Below, piece by piece: positions 25,684 through 35,090 of a stretch of DNA of 64,000 nt. The position numbers and the translations under genes are program-made. Each line of letters begins with the position of its first letter. Positions within the stretch are counted from its first letter, which is position 1. Source of the DNA: Salisaeta longa DSM 21114 (lineage in GTDB: Bacteria > Bacteroidota > Rhodothermia > Rhodothermales > Salinibacteraceae); contig NZ_ATTH01000001.1 of assembly GCF_000419585.1 (NCBI RefSeq), positions 270,005-334,004 of the forward strand, written 5' to 3'. The notes under the pieces are model-generated. The model was given only the letters and a program-made list of their open reading frames with translations, had not been told where the DNA came from and did not search any database.

Positions 25684-28251
25684 ATGGAAGGCAACTTTTC
25701 AAACCGCGTACGCGATGTCATTTCCTACAGTCGTGAAGAAGCCCTGCGGCTTGGGCACGACTACATCGGCACCGAGCATTTGCTGCTGGGCATCATTCGC
25801 GAGGGAGAAGGGGTTGCCGTAAAGATTCTTCGGAACCTGGGGTGTGATTTGTTAAAGCTTAAAAAGGCCGTCGAGGACTCGGTACGTAGCCCCGGCGGCT
25901 CCCTGTCGGTGGGCAACATTCCGCTCACGAAGCAGGCCGAGAAGGTTCTCAAAATTACGTACCTCGAAGCAAAGCTGTACAAAAGTGACGTCATCGGGAC
26001 CGAGCACCTGCTGCTAAGCTTGCTCCGCGATGACGAAAACATTGCCGCTCAGATCCTGCAACAAGGATTCTCGATTACCTACGATGCGGTACGCAGTGAG
26101 CTAGACTCCATCATTAGCGGCAAGGCCTCCTCGAGCACCAGCAGCGGTTCGGGCGGTGGCCTGTCATCGGGATACGGAAAAGAGGGAAGCAAAATGGCAG
26201 ACAAGAGCAAAACGCCCGTACTGGACAATTTCGGCCGCGACCTGACGGAACTGGCCGAAGAGAACGAGCTCGACCCCATCATTGGGCGCGAGAAAGAAAT
26301 TGAGCGTGTGGCGCAAATTTTGAGCCGCCGCAAGAAAAACAACCCGGTGCTCATTGGCGAGCCGGGGGTTGGAAAAACCGCTATTGCCGAGGGCCTGGCC
26401 ATGCGCATCGTGGAGCGCAAGGTAAGCCGCGTGCTCTACGACAAGCGCATCATCACGCTCGACCTAGCCTCGCTGGTGGCCGGTACGAAGTACCGCGGCC
26501 AGTTCGAGGAGCGCATGAAGGCCGTGATGAAGGAGCTTGAAAAGAGCCCCGAGGTCGTTCTCTTCATCGACGAGATTCATACAATTGTGGGCGCCGGTGG
26601 GGCCTCCGGCTCGCTCGACGCCTCCAACATGTTCAAGCCCGCCCTTGCGCGCGGCGATCTGCAGTGCATTGGCGCAACCACGCTGGACGAGTACCGGCAA
26701 AACATCGAGAAGGACGGGGCGCTCGACCGCCGCTTCCAGAAGATCATCGTCGATCCGACCACGACCGAGGAGACGATCCACATTCTGGAAAACATCAAGC
26801 GGTACTACGAGGAGCACCACAACGTTCGCTACTCGACCGATGCCATCGAGCTCGCGGTGCAGCTGGCCGATCGCTACATCACCGACCGGTTCATGCCGGA
26901 CAAGGCCATCGACGTGATGGACGAAGCCGGTGCGCGCGTGCACCTGTCCAACATCAAGGTGCCCCCGGAAATCCTGGAGCTCGAAGAGCGCATCGAGGAA
27001 GTCCAAGAAGAGAAAAACCAGGTTGTAAAAAGTCAGAAGTTTGAAGAGGCCGCGCGCCTCCGCGACAAAGAGAAGACGCTGCAGGAGAAGCTGGAACAGG
27101 CCAAGAAAGAGTGGGAGGAGCAGGCCGAGCACGAGGTGTACGACGTCTCGGAGCGCGACATCTCACAGGTCGTGGCTATGATGACCGGCATTCCGGTCGA
27201 CAAGATCAGCGAGCCGGAGCAGAAGAAGCTCCTCAAGATGGAGGAGACGCTCAAGGAGCGCGTGGTGGGCCAGGACGAAGCCATCAAGAAGCTCTCCAAG
27301 GCCATTCGCCGCACGCGCGCCGGTCTCAAAGACCCAGAGAAGCCGATCGGGTCGTTCATCTTCCTCGGACCCACCGGCGTCGGCAAAACCGAGATGGCGA
27401 AGGTGCTCACCGAGTACCTGTTCGAGTCGCAGGAGTCGCTCATCCGCATCGACATGAGCGAGTACATGGAGAAGTTCTCCGTGAGCCGCTTGGTAGGGGC
27501 GCCTCCTGGCTACGTTGGATACGAAGAGGGCGGACAGCTTACCGAGAAGGTGCGCCGCAAGCCGTACTCGGTCATCCTGTTGGATGAAATCGAGAAGGCG
27601 CACCCCGACGTGTTCAACATTCTCTTGCAGGTGCTGGATGACGGCATCCTCACCGATGGGCTGGGCCGCCGGGTGGACTTCCGCAACACCATCATCATCA
27701 TGACGTCCAACATTGGCGCGCGCGACATCAAGTCGCTCGGCAAGGGCATAGGCTTTAGCCAGGACGAAGGCGACGCGGCCATCAACTACCAGTCGATGAA
27801 GTCGACGGTAGAGGACGCGCTCAAGAACGTCTTCAACCCCGAGTTCCTGAACCGCATCGACGATGTGATCGTCTTCCACGCCCTGGAGAAGGATCACATC
27901 TTCCAGATCATCGACATCATGTCCGAGGATCTGTTTGAGCGGGCCGAGGAGCTGGGCCTCACGATCGAGTTCGACACGTCGGCCAAGGAGTTCTTGACGG
28001 AGAAAGGGTTCGATCCGAAGTACGGTGCCCGCCCGCTCCGCCGGGCCTTGCAAAAGTACGTGGAGGATCCGATGGCCGAGGCCATCCTGCACGGCGAGAT
28101 CGAGGAAGGCAACACGGTGGTGCTCACGCACAACGACGGCGCCGAAGAGCTCGATTTTGCTGTAGAGGGAAAAGACGACGATGCCAAGCCGGCGGCCGAT
28201 GAGGAAGCGCCTGCGGCGTCGGCTGAAGAAGCCGCGGCCGAGGAGGAATAA
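25684..28251 (+). CDS. clpC: ATP-dependent Clp protease ATP-binding subunit ClpC
   Basis: ClpC is a hexameric AAA+ unfoldase that feeds substrates to ClpP. The 855-residue protein has two N-terminal Clp repeat motifs (1-145), a Ser/Gly-rich linker (150-170) and AAA-1 with Walker A GEPGVGKT near 224. A UVR motif within a coiled-coil middle domain (about 435-475) distinguishes ClpC from ClpB and ClpA. AAA-2 has GPTGVGKTE near 563 and [13 protein letters not shown]. The last 35 residues are an acidic Ala/Glu tail beyond the usual end, consistent with a halophile. No ctsR or mcsAB genes precede it. Confidence 0.95.
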   Translation: MEGNFSNRVRDVISYSREEALRLGHDYIGTEHLLLGIIREGEGVAVKILRNLGCDLLKLKKAVEDSVRSPGGSLSVGNIPLTKQAEKVLKITYLEAKLYKSDVIGTEHLLLSLLRDDENIAAQILQQGFSITYDAVRSELDSIISGKASSSTSSGSGGGLSSGYGKEGSKMADKSKTPVLDNFGRDLTELAEENELDPIIGREKEIERVAQILSRRKKNNPVLIGEPGVGKTAIAEGLAMRIVERKVSRVLYDKRIITLDLASLVAGTKYRGQFEERMKAVMKELEKSPEVVLFIDEIHTIVGAGGASGSLDASNMFKPALARGDLQCIGATTLDEYRQNIEKDGALDRRFQKIIVDPTTTEETIHILENIKRYYEEHHNVRYSTDAIELAVQLADRYITDRFMPDKAIDVMDEAGARVHLSNIKVPPEILELEERIEEVQEEKNQVVKSQKFEEAARLRDKEKTLQEKLEQAKKEWEEQAEHEVYDVSERDISQVVAMMTGIPVDKISEPEQKKLLKMEETLKERVVGQDEAIKKLSKAIRRTRAGLKDPEKPIGSFIFLGPTGVGKTEMAKVLTEYLFESQESLIRIDMSEYMEKFSVSRLVGAPPGYVGYEEGGQLTEKVRRKPYSVILLDEIEKAHPDVFNILLQVLDDGILTDGLGRRVDFRNTIIIMTSNIGARDIKSLGKGIGFSQDEGDAAINYQSMKSTVEDALKNVFNPEFLNRIDDVIVFHALEKDHIFQIIDIMSEDLFERAEELGLTIEFDTSAKEFLTEKGFDPKYGARPLRRALQKYVEDPMAEAILHGEIEEGNTVVLTHNDGAEELDFAVEGKDDDAKPAADEEAPAASAEEAAAEEE

Positions 28252-28283
28252 TCGGTGCGCCGCACATCCGATACAACGCACCG

Positions 28284-28314
28284 CGCCCGGGGCCCACATC
28301 GCCTCGGGCGTTTT
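28284..28314 (+). terminator. Terminator-like hairpin after clpC
   Basis: CGCCCGGGG pairs with CCTCGGGCG around a short loop and is followed by TTTT. It lies 32 bases after the clpC stop. Confidence 0.6.
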
Positions 28315-28387
28315 GCGTTGGGCACAAAACGGAGGGGCTGCGGTTGAGCACTCCGACGCGCCCTGTTCCGTAAACCATCCCGCTGCC

Positions 28388-29956
28388 ATGCCGCACACGC
28401 CCCGCATCCTGTGGACGGATGACGAGATCGACCTGCTCCGCCCACACGTCCTCTTCCTGGAGGACAAGGGCTACGCCGTAGACACGGCCGCCAACGGCGC
28501 CGACGCCATCAACCTGGTGCGCGAACAGGCCTACGACCTCGTGCTGCTCGACGAGCAGATGCCCGGCATGGACGGGCTGGAGACGCTCACGGAAATCAAG
28601 AGGCTCCGGGCGGACGTGCCTGTCGTGATGGTGACCAAGAGCGAGGAAGAGCGCCTGATGGAGGAGGCGCTGGGCGAGCGCATCAGCGATTACCTCACAA
28701 AGCCGGTAAACCCCAGCCAAATCCTGCTCACGTGCAAGCGCCTGCTGGAGCGCACCCGGCTGCGGCAGGAGTCGACGGCGCAGGGCTACTTGCAGTCGTT
28801 TGGGGAAATTGGACATGCCGTGGATACCGCGCGCACCGCGGATGCATGGGTAACGCTCTACCAGCGCCTGGTGCGCTACGACATGGAGCTGCAGGGCGAC
28901 GAGGGCGCGCGGCAAATCTTCCACGACCAGTACCAGAAAGCCAATCGCGCGTTTGGGCAGTTTGTGGAGGACCGGTACGCCGACTGGGTGGCCACCGACC
29001 GCTCGCGCGATGACGAGCGCCCGCTGCTCTCGCACGAAGTGGTGGCGCAGCACGTCCTCCCGCACGTGGAGGCCGACGACGCCCCGGTCGTCTTCTTTGT
29101 CATCGATTGCATGCGGTACGACCAGTGGCAGATGCTGCGGCCCTTGCTGCAGGATCGGTTCGACATGCAGGTCGACTTTCACTTTGGCATCCTGCCCACC
29201 GCCACGCCCTACGCGCGCAACGCCATCTTCAGCGGCCTGCTGCCCCGTGACTTTGTAGAGCGCTTCCCGCAGGTGTGGGCGGGCGAGGATACCGAGCACA
29301 GCCGCAACCAGCACGAGGAGCTGCTGCTGCAGCAACTGGTGAAGCGCCACCGGATGCAGCTCAATCTGCGCTACGACAAGCTCATCACCACCGACGACGG
29401 CCGCTCGTTCGCGCAGTCGGTGCATAACGTGACGCAGCACGACCTGGCCGCCGTCGTCGTCAACTTCGTAGACATCCTGGCGCACAGCCGCTCCGACTCG
29501 GACGTGCTCAAGGAGCTGGCGCCCAACGAGCCGGCGTACCGCAGCCTCACGCGCACGTGGTTCGAGCACTCGTGGCTGCTTGAAGCGCTCCAGTCGCTGG
29601 CCGCGCAGGGCGCCACCGTCGTCCTTACCACCGACCACGGCGCCATTCGCAGCCTGCGCTCCAGCAAAGTCATTGGCGACCGCGAAACCTCCACGGCCCT
29701 CCGCTACAAATACGGCCGCAACCTGCAGTGCGACGAAGAAGACGCCGTGTTCGTCCGCAATCCCGAGACGTTCGGCCTCCCGCAGCACTCCTTGAGCACC
29801 AACTACATCTTCGCAAAGGAAGACTTCTACTTCGTCTACCCGACCAACTTCCATCACTACGAAAACCGCTACCGCGATACCATGCAGCACGGCGGCATCT
29901 CGATGGAAGAAATGATGTTGCCTGTTGCCACGCTTACGCCCAAGTCGCGTGCCTGA
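28388..29956 (+). CDS. porX: PorX-like response regulator with PglZ domain
   Basis: PorX links a two-component receiver to an alkaline-phosphatase-fold PglZ domain and controls type IX secretion genes in Bacteroidota. Residues 1-120 are the receiver: acidic pair Asp11/Asp12, phospho-acceptor Asp55 in LVLLDEQMPGMDG, and Lys in LTKPVNP. Residues 200-522 are PglZ: Asp240 in FFVIDCMRYDQW, the nucleophile candidate Thr271/Thr273 in LPTATPYARN, and the metal motif TTDHGAIRS. PorX of Porphyromonas gingivalis is a zinc phosphodiesterase, which is family knowledge. The cognate kinase PorY is not adjacent. ATG 28388 begins just before the receiver. Confidence 0.9.
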   Translation: MPHTPRILWTDDEIDLLRPHVLFLEDKGYAVDTAANGADAINLVREQAYDLVLLDEQMPGMDGLETLTEIKRLRADVPVVMVTKSEEERLMEEALGERISDYLTKPVNPSQILLTCKRLLERTRLRQESTAQGYLQSFGEIGHAVDTARTADAWVTLYQRLVRYDMELQGDEGARQIFHDQYQKANRAFGQFVEDRYADWVATDRSRDDERPLLSHEVVAQHVLPHVEADDAPVVFFVIDCMRYDQWQMLRPLLQDRFDMQVDFHFGILPTATPYARNAIFSGLLPRDFVERFPQVWAGEDTEHSRNQHEELLLQQLVKRHRMQLNLRYDKLITTDDGRSFAQSVHNVTQHDLAAVVVNFVDILAHSRSDSDVLKELAPNEPAYRSLTRTWFEHSWLLEALQSLAAQGATVVLTTDHGAIRSLRSSKVIGDRETSTALRYKYGRNLQCDEEDAVFVRNPETFGLPQHSLSTNYIFAKEDFYFVYPTNFHHYENRYRDTMQHGGISMEEMMLPVATLTPKSRA

Positions 29957-30058
29957 CCGTGCACCCGCTTCCGAAAAAATGATGCAACGCAACAAACTGC
30001 AGGCGGACGTGCCCGTGCGAAGAAGCCCCTCTGCAACCATCGACCGCCAAGCGAGCCC

Positions 30059-31429
30059 ATGACCGCCATGCCACGCGCCACCTCTGCCCTGCATACCGAC
30101 TTGTATCAGCTCACCATGCTTCGCGCCTACCAGCGCGAGGGCATGCAGGAGACGGCCGTCTTCGATTTGTTTGTGCGGCGCCTGAAGGATCGGGGCTACC
30201 TCGTTGCGGCGGGACTGGAGACGGTGCTCGACTTTTTGGAGGGCGTCGGGTTTACGTCTGAAGACCAGGCGTATCTGCGCTCGCTGGACGACTTCGACGA
30301 TGCGTTCGTCGATGGCCTGGCGGATTTTTCGTTTACGGGCGACGTGTACGCGGTGCCGGAAGGCACGCCGGTGTTTCCGGAGGAGCCGCTGCTGGAGGTG
30401 GTGGCCCCGATTGGCGAGGCGCAGCTGGTGGAGACCTACCTGCTCAACCAGATGACGCTGCAGACGACCATCGCCTCGAAGGCGGCGCGGGTGGTGCAGG
30501 CCGCCACCGCCGACGGCACCGACCGCCTTGTGGCCGACTTTGGCATGCGCCGCGCACAAGGCCTCGATGCGGCGTTGAAAGGCGCGCGGGCCGCGTACAT
30601 TGCGGGCGTCGATGCGACCTCCAACGTGGCGGCCGGGCAGGCGTACGGCCTCCCGGTAACCGGCACCATGGCCCACAGCTACATCGAAGCGCACGATCAG
30701 GAGGCGGCGGCGTTTACGGCCTTCATGGATACGTACCCGGAGACGATTTTGCTGGTGGACACCTACGACACGCTGCGCGGCGTGCGCAAGGTCATTGACC
30801 TGGCCCAGCGGATGGGCGACGACTTTAAGGTGCGGGGGGTGCGCCTCGACTCTGGAGACCTCGCGGCCCTCGCGAAGGAGGCGCGTCGCCTGCTCGACGA
30901 CGCCGGGCTGCACGACATACAGCTCGTTGCCAGCAGCAGCCTCGACGAGTACCGCATCGCCGAGCTCCTGGCCGATGGCGCGCCCATCGATGGGTTTGGC
31001 GTGGGCACGCGCATGGCCACCAGCGCCGATCAGCCGTACCTCGATAGCGCCTACAAGCTAAGCGGCTACGACGGCACGCCACGCATGAAGCTCGCAACCG
31101 ACAAGTCGAACCTGCCCGGTCGCAAGCAGGTGTACCGCCAGCTAAAGAACGGCACGGCCGTGCAAGACGTCATTGCCACCGAAGAAGAGACGGTGGAGGG
31201 CACGCCGCTGCTGCAGAAAGTTATGGAAGCGGGGCAGCGCGTGGGCGAGCGGCCGTCGGCGGATGCGCTGCGGGCCCGGTGCGCGGCGGCTACCGCCCAG
31301 CTTCCGGAAGCGCTGCGCACGCTCGATGCCGATGCCGCGTACCCGGTGGCCTACAGCGAAGGGCTTCAAGAGCGCATCCGCGACACCAAGGCCGCCATTG
31401 AAGCACGGCTGGCCACCCCTGCGGCATAA
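30059..31429 (+). CDS. pncB: Nicotinate phosphoribosyltransferase
   Basis: It salvages nicotinate to NaMN for NAD synthesis using PRPP and ATP. The 456-residue protein has the NAPRTase family features: DLYQLTMLRAYQREGM at the N-terminus, the phosphoribosyl region DFGMRRAQGLDAA, GTMAHSYIEAHDQE with the candidate regulatory His, and RLDSGDLAALAKEARR. ATG 30059 is used; an ATG three codons on is equally possible. It is 102 bases after porX on the same strand, and its relation to porX is unclear. Confidence 0.92.
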   Translation: MTAMPRATSALHTDLYQLTMLRAYQREGMQETAVFDLFVRRLKDRGYLVAAGLETVLDFLEGVGFTSEDQAYLRSLDDFDDAFVDGLADFSFTGDVYAVPEGTPVFPEEPLLEVVAPIGEAQLVETYLLNQMTLQTTIASKAARVVQAATADGTDRLVADFGMRRAQGLDAALKGARAAYIAGVDATSNVAAGQAYGLPVTGTMAHSYIEAHDQEAAAFTAFMDTYPETILLVDTYDTLRGVRKVIDLAQRMGDDFKVRGVRLDSGDLAALAKEARRLLDDAGLHDIQLVASSSLDEYRIAELLADGAPIDGFGVGTRMATSADQPYLDSAYKLSGYDGTPRMKLATDKSNLPGRKQVYRQLKNGTAVQDVIATEEETVEGTPLLQKVMEAGQRVGERPSADALRARCAAATAQLPEALRTLDADAAYPVAYSEGLQERIRDTKAAIEARLATPAA

Positions 31430-31455
31430 TAACCCGCGCCGTTTTATTGCCTCGC

Positions 31456-33039
31456 ATGAGTGCTGCCATGACCTCCTCTAACGAATCCGCCCGGCTGCGT
31501 ACCCTGGCCCAGTACGCAGTGGTGGATGCGCCGCCGAAGGCCCCGCTGAACCGGATCGTGCGGCTGGCCCGCCGCCTCTTTGACGTGCCCATCGCGCTCG
31601 TAAACTTTATCGACCGGGATCAGCAGTGGTGCGTTGCCGGAGAGAACACGGCCGATGCTACGATGTCGCGCGATCTGTCGTTTTGCACGCACCTTGTAGA
31701 CAGCGAGGCGCCATTTCTGGTGGTGGAAGACACGCGCGATGATGCACGCTTCGCCAACCACCCGATGGTGACTGGAGGGCTCCAGATACGGTTTTATGCC
31801 GGCGCGCCGCTGGTGGCCCCAAATGGCCACCGGCTAGGGTCGCTGTGCCTCATCGACCACGAGCCGCACACGTTTGATGCCGAGGACCGGGCGCTGCTCG
31901 CCGATCTTGCCCACGTGGTGATGGACGAGATCAACATGCGGCACTATGCTTTTCATCTGGGAAACGAAGCCGTCACGGCCAACCGGCATCCGCATGCCAC
32001 CCGGATCCTGGAGAGCATCACCGACGCCTTTGTGGCGATCGACGCGTCGTGGCGCTTCACGTACGTCAACCGGCATGCCGAAGACCTTTTGGGGCAGTCG
32101 CGCGATGCGCTGTTGGGCCGCAAGGCGTGGGCGGTGCTGCCGGAGGCGCTCGATCCCGCATTCCGGCAGCAGTTTGAGCGGGCGGCGGCGGAGCAAACCA
32201 CCGTAGCGTTTACCGACTACTACCCGCCGCTAGCGCGCTGGCTGGCGCTCAAGATATTTCCATTTCCGGGCGGCCTCACCGTGTACTTCAACGATGTGAC
32301 CGAGCAGGTGGAGCAGCAGCGGGCGCTCGAAGACGCCAAAGAAGCCGCCGAGCGATCCAGCCGGCTCAAGTCGTCGTTCCTAACGAACCTCAGCCACGAC
32401 GTGCGCACGCCGCTTGCCTCCATCATGAACAGCACCAAGCTGTTGGAGCGCGAGGTGGAGGCGGCCCTTCAGCCACGCGTGGCGCTCATCCAGCGCAGCA
32501 GCGAACGACTGCTCGCCACCATCAACGCCGTGCTCGATTTCTCGAAACTCGAAGCAGGCAGCGTAACGCCTGCGCCGCGGCGCGTTGACGTGGCCGATGA
32601 AGTGCTGGGCACCGTTGAGTGTTTTCAGGCCGAGGCCCGCGCGCAAGACATAACGCTGCGCGCAACCGCCACGCCCGATGTCATCGAAGCCACGCTGTGC
32701 CCGTCGTGCCTGCACCGCATCGCCGACCACTTGGTAAGCAACGCCCTCACGTTTACCGACGCCGGCGGGCGCGTGACTGTTACCGTAGAAGGCACCGAGG
32801 AAACGGTGCGCATGTGCGTAGCCGATACCGGTCCGGGCATTGCCGAGGATTTTCAGGACGTGCTGTTTGAGCCCTTTACCCGCAACGACGACCACAGCGG
32901 CCGCGAGGGCACGGGCCTTGGACTTGCCATCTGCCACCGCCTCACCGAACTGATGGGCGGCACGATAACGATGGAGTCGACCGACGGCGAGGGCGCTACC
33001 TTTGTTGTCACGTTGCCGCGCGCGTTTAGCGACAAATAA
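31456..33039 (+). CDS. Sensor histidine kinase with GAF and PAS domains (cytosolic)
   Basis: The 527-residue protein has an N-terminal GAF domain (about 20-165; LSFCTHLVD, GAPLVAPNGHRLGSLCLID), a PAS domain (about 185-285; FVAIDASWRFTYVNRHAEDLLG), a HisKA dimerisation helix with the phospho-accepting His in NLSHDVRTPLASIM, and an ATPase domain with N-box LVSNALTFTDAGG, DTGPGI and GTGLGLAI. There are no membrane helices, so it senses an internal signal. No response regulator is adjacent; the nearest receiver is PorX, 1.5 kb upstream. ATG 31456 is favoured over TTG 31447. Confidence 0.9.
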   Translation: MSAAMTSSNESARLRTLAQYAVVDAPPKAPLNRIVRLARRLFDVPIALVNFIDRDQQWCVAGENTADATMSRDLSFCTHLVDSEAPFLVVEDTRDDARFANHPMVTGGLQIRFYAGAPLVAPNGHRLGSLCLIDHEPHTFDAEDRALLADLAHVVMDEINMRHYAFHLGNEAVTANRHPHATRILESITDAFVAIDASWRFTYVNRHAEDLLGQSRDALLGRKAWAVLPEALDPAFRQQFERAAAEQTTVAFTDYYPPLARWLALKIFPFPGGLTVYFNDVTEQVEQQRALEDAKEAAERSSRLKSSFLTNLSHDVRTPLASIMNSTKLLEREVEAALQPRVALIQRSSERLLATINAVLDFSKLEAGSVTPAPRRVDVADEVLGTVECFQAEARAQDITLRATATPDVIEATLCPSCLHRIADHLVSNALTFTDAGGRVTVTVEGTEETVRMCVADTGPGIAEDFQDVLFEPFTRNDDHSGREGTGLGLAICHRLTELMGGTITMESTDGEGATFVVTLPRAFSDK

Positions 33040-33040
33040 A

Positions 33041-33073
33041 AAGCGACCCTCACATGCCGTGAGAGCCGCTTCA
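33041..33073 (-). terminator. Terminator-like hairpin after tRNA-Arg
   Basis: On the minus strand, a stem around GTGAG/CTCAC with flanking GCG/CGC pairs is followed by CTTTTTAT. It lies right after the tRNA 3' end and also close to the stop of the plus-strand kinase gene. Confidence 0.55.
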
Positions 33074-33074
33074 G

Positions 33075-33148
33075 CCTGCCCGGGAGGATTCGAACCCCCG
33101 ACCTGCGCATCCGTAGTGCGCCGCTCTGTCCATCTGAGCTACGGGCAG
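33075..33148 (-). tRNA. tRNA-Arg (anticodon ACG)
   Basis: Reading the minus strand, the 74-base cloverleaf has acceptor CTGCCCG/CGGGCAG, D-stem GCTC/GAGC, an anticodon stem GCGCA/TGCGC with loop CTACGGA (anticodon ACG, read as ICG for Arg CGN codons), and a T-stem with loop TTCGAAT. CCA is not encoded. The T-stem contains one G-U pair. Confidence 0.95.
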
Positions 33149-33491
33149 AAAACCGGATGTTGCAGCGTCCGTGCCGCAACAGGAATCACAGGGTAGCACG
33201 CGCGGTGCGCACTTGCAAGCAAAGCCTTGGTGAAAGTAATCACACGCGCTCGGCGGTGGTGCGGCTGCCCTGCATATCCAGGCGACGTACACGCAGCGCA
33301 CGCCCTGAAAGATCCGCGGCCCGCGATTCTCATGGAGGGTTCACAGGGCACGCAGGCGCCGATCTTCGGGCACGTTTTACGGATGTAACCGGCCCGTGAA
33401 GGGAAAACAAAGCCCACCAGTGGAGTGTACAGGATTGACGCAACGCAGATGCCCAATTTCGCACGGTTATTTCCCACGACATACAGCGACT
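33149..33491. other. Intergenic region before the superoxide dismutase gene
   Basis: About 340 bases between tRNA-Arg and sodA. No coding frame or repeat stands out. A TTGACG hexamer near 33433 might be a -35 box, but no good -10 follows at the right spacing. Confidence 0.4.
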
Positions 33492-34106
33492 ATGGCTTTT
33501 ACACTCCCCGATCTTCCGTACGATTACGACGCCCTGGAGCCGCACATCGACGAGCAAACGATGCGGATTCACCACGGCAAGCATCACCAAGGATACACCA
33601 ACAAATTGAATGCTGCGCTTGAAGGGCGCGACGACCTGGCCCAGCATTCCATTGAGGAGCTCCTGACGAGCATCGACAACCTGCCGGCCGACATCCAAAC
33701 GGCGGTGCGCAACAACGGCGGCGGGTTTTACAACCACCGGCTGTTCTGGACCATCCTGTCGCCCAACGGCGGCGGCACGCCTTCGGGCGCACTGGCCGAT
33801 GCCATTGACGAGGCGTTCGGCTCGTACGACGATTTCAAGAGCGCCTTTAAAGACGCGGCCACTGGGCAGTTTGGCAGCGGATGGGGCTGGCTCGTGGCGC
33901 ATCCCGACGGCTCGCTTGAGGTGACCTCGACGCCCAACCAAGACAATCCGCTGATGGAGGGACACACGCCCATCCTCGGTGTTGATGTGTGGGAACACGC
34001 GTACTACCTGCACTACCAGAACGAACGCGGCACGTACGTCGATCACTTCTGGGAAATCGTCGACTGGGATGCCGTTGCTGAAAACTACGAAGCGGCCACC
34101 AGCTAA
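33492..34106 (+). CDS. sodA: Superoxide dismutase, Mn-type
   Basis: It converts superoxide to O2 and H2O2. The 204-residue protein has all four metal ligands: His27 in MRIHHGKHH, His82 in FYNHRLFW, Asp165 and His169 in [10 protein letters not shown]. The second-sphere Gln sits in PNQDNPLM (about 150) and the matching early position is Gly, the pattern of Mn enzymes rather than Fe enzymes, although cambialistic use is possible. There is no signal peptide, so it is cytoplasmic. The upstream in-frame extension is not protein-like. Confidence 0.95.
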   Translation: MAFTLPDLPYDYDALEPHIDEQTMRIHHGKHHQGYTNKLNAALEGRDDLAQHSIEELLTSIDNLPADIQTAVRNNGGGFYNHRLFWTILSPNGGGTPSGALADAIDEAFGSYDDFKSAFKDAATGQFGSGWGWLVAHPDGSLEVTSTPNQDNPLMEGHTPILGVDVWEHAYYLHYQNERGTYVDHFWEIVDWDAVAENYEAATS

Positions 34107-34129
34107 ACACGACGGCACGTATTTCGCAT

Positions 34130-34160
34130 GAGGGGCAGAAGGCACTCCCTTCTGTCCCTC
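34130..34160 (+). terminator. Hairpin after sodA
   Basis: A 13-bp stem (GAGGGGCAGAAGG with CCTTCTGTCCCTC, one mismatch-type pair) has a 5-base loop, 24 bases after the sodA stop. Only GTT follows, so it may be a weak terminator or an mRNA-stabilising end. Confidence 0.5.
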
Positions 34161-34358
34161 GTTCGTATCTGGGCCGTGCATCACCGGGCCAACCGCTTGT
34201 TGCACCAAGCAATCGTGATTCTGCGTGAAAGCCACGAGCTGCACGGCTTGCGTTGCCAATCGAGTGGATAGATTCGCGGCTGTCTTCTATTTTAGATTGT
34301 GCGTGGTGTCTCCACCGATACACGGCCGGGACGTATCCTCACTTGACCCACCTTTGTG

Positions 34359-34661
34359 ATGGCTTCTCTCGACGGATTAATGCTCTGGACGGTCTACGGC
34401 ACGCTTGCGGCCCTTAGTTTGGGCATCGCGGCGGCCTTCGTTCGGGTACTGCGCGGGCCTACGCTGGCCGATCGTATCGTGGCACTTGATCTGGTGGCGT
34501 ACCTTGCCATTGGCTTTTTAGGTACGTACGCGGTGCTGGCCGACGAGTCGACGTACATCGATGCGGCGCTTGTGCTTGGCCTGCTCGCCTTCTTGGGAAC
34601 GGTAGCTGTGGCGCGCTACATCGAACGCATGCATCTCGACGAAACCACTGAGCGTCCATGA
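34359..34661 (+). CDS. mrpF: Mrp Na+/H+ antiporter subunit F
   Basis: This 100-residue protein has three hydrophobic helices. The conserved RVLRGPTLADRIVALDL segment after the first helix is diagnostic of MrpF/MnhF. It opens the seven-gene mrp operon and its end overlaps mrpG by 4 bases (ATGA). The Mrp complex expels Na+ and keeps internal pH in salty or alkaline surroundings. ATG 34359 is preferred over the GTG one codon earlier. Confidence 0.9.
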   Translation: MASLDGLMLWTVYGTLAALSLGIAAAFVRVLRGPTLADRIVALDLVAYLAIGFLGTYAVLADESTYIDAALVLGLLAFLGTVAVARYIERMHLDETTERP

Positions 34662-35056
34662 CCGACCTGGTTGCAGCGCTGCTGATGATTGGCGGCACCC
34701 TGTTCATGCTGATTGCCGTGGTGGGGCTCTTGCGCTTGCCCGACCTTTACACCCGCATGCATGCCATCTCAAAGGCGGGCACGGTAGGGGTTGGTCTTTT
34801 GCTCATTGGGCTGACCGTGCACTTTAGCCACTTCAGTTTTACGACGCGGGCCGTGGCGGTCATCCTCTTCATCTTGCTCACGGCGCCGGTGTCGTCGCAT
34901 CTGATTGGGCGGGCGGCGTATCTGTCGGGCATTGCGCTGTGGGATCGCTCGCGCTTCGATCAGTGGGAAGCGTCGCTTGAGAATGTGCCGCACGAGTCGG
35001 TGGTCGACGAGTCGGCGGTGGAGCGCGCTGCGCCCGATGATGCGCCCGAGGCCTAG
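34658..35056 (+). CDS. mrpG: Mrp Na+/H+ antiporter subunit G
   Basis: The 132-residue protein has three membrane segments and the MrpG/MnhG motif LRLPDLYTRMHAISKAGTVG followed by LLLIGLTVHF. The C-terminal 40 residues are acidic and cytosolic, longer than in Bacillus. Translation is coupled to mrpF by the overlapping stop and start codons. MrpG is a small subunit near MrpE and MrpF in known complex structures. Confidence 0.9.
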   Translation: MTDLVAALLMIGGTLFMLIAVVGLLRLPDLYTRMHAISKAGTVGVGLLLIGLTVHFSHFSFTTRAVAVILFILLTAPVSSHLIGRAAYLSGIALWDRSRFDQWEASLENVPHESVVDESAVERAAPDDAPEA

Positions 35057-35090
35057 CACCGGATTTCTCCTCAAAACTCTCTGATCTCTT

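Noticed and set aside
28124-30913. A 929-codon minus-strand open frame under porX and pncB
   Set aside because: The translation is Arg/His/Val-rich and without motifs, and it runs opposite two unmistakable genes.
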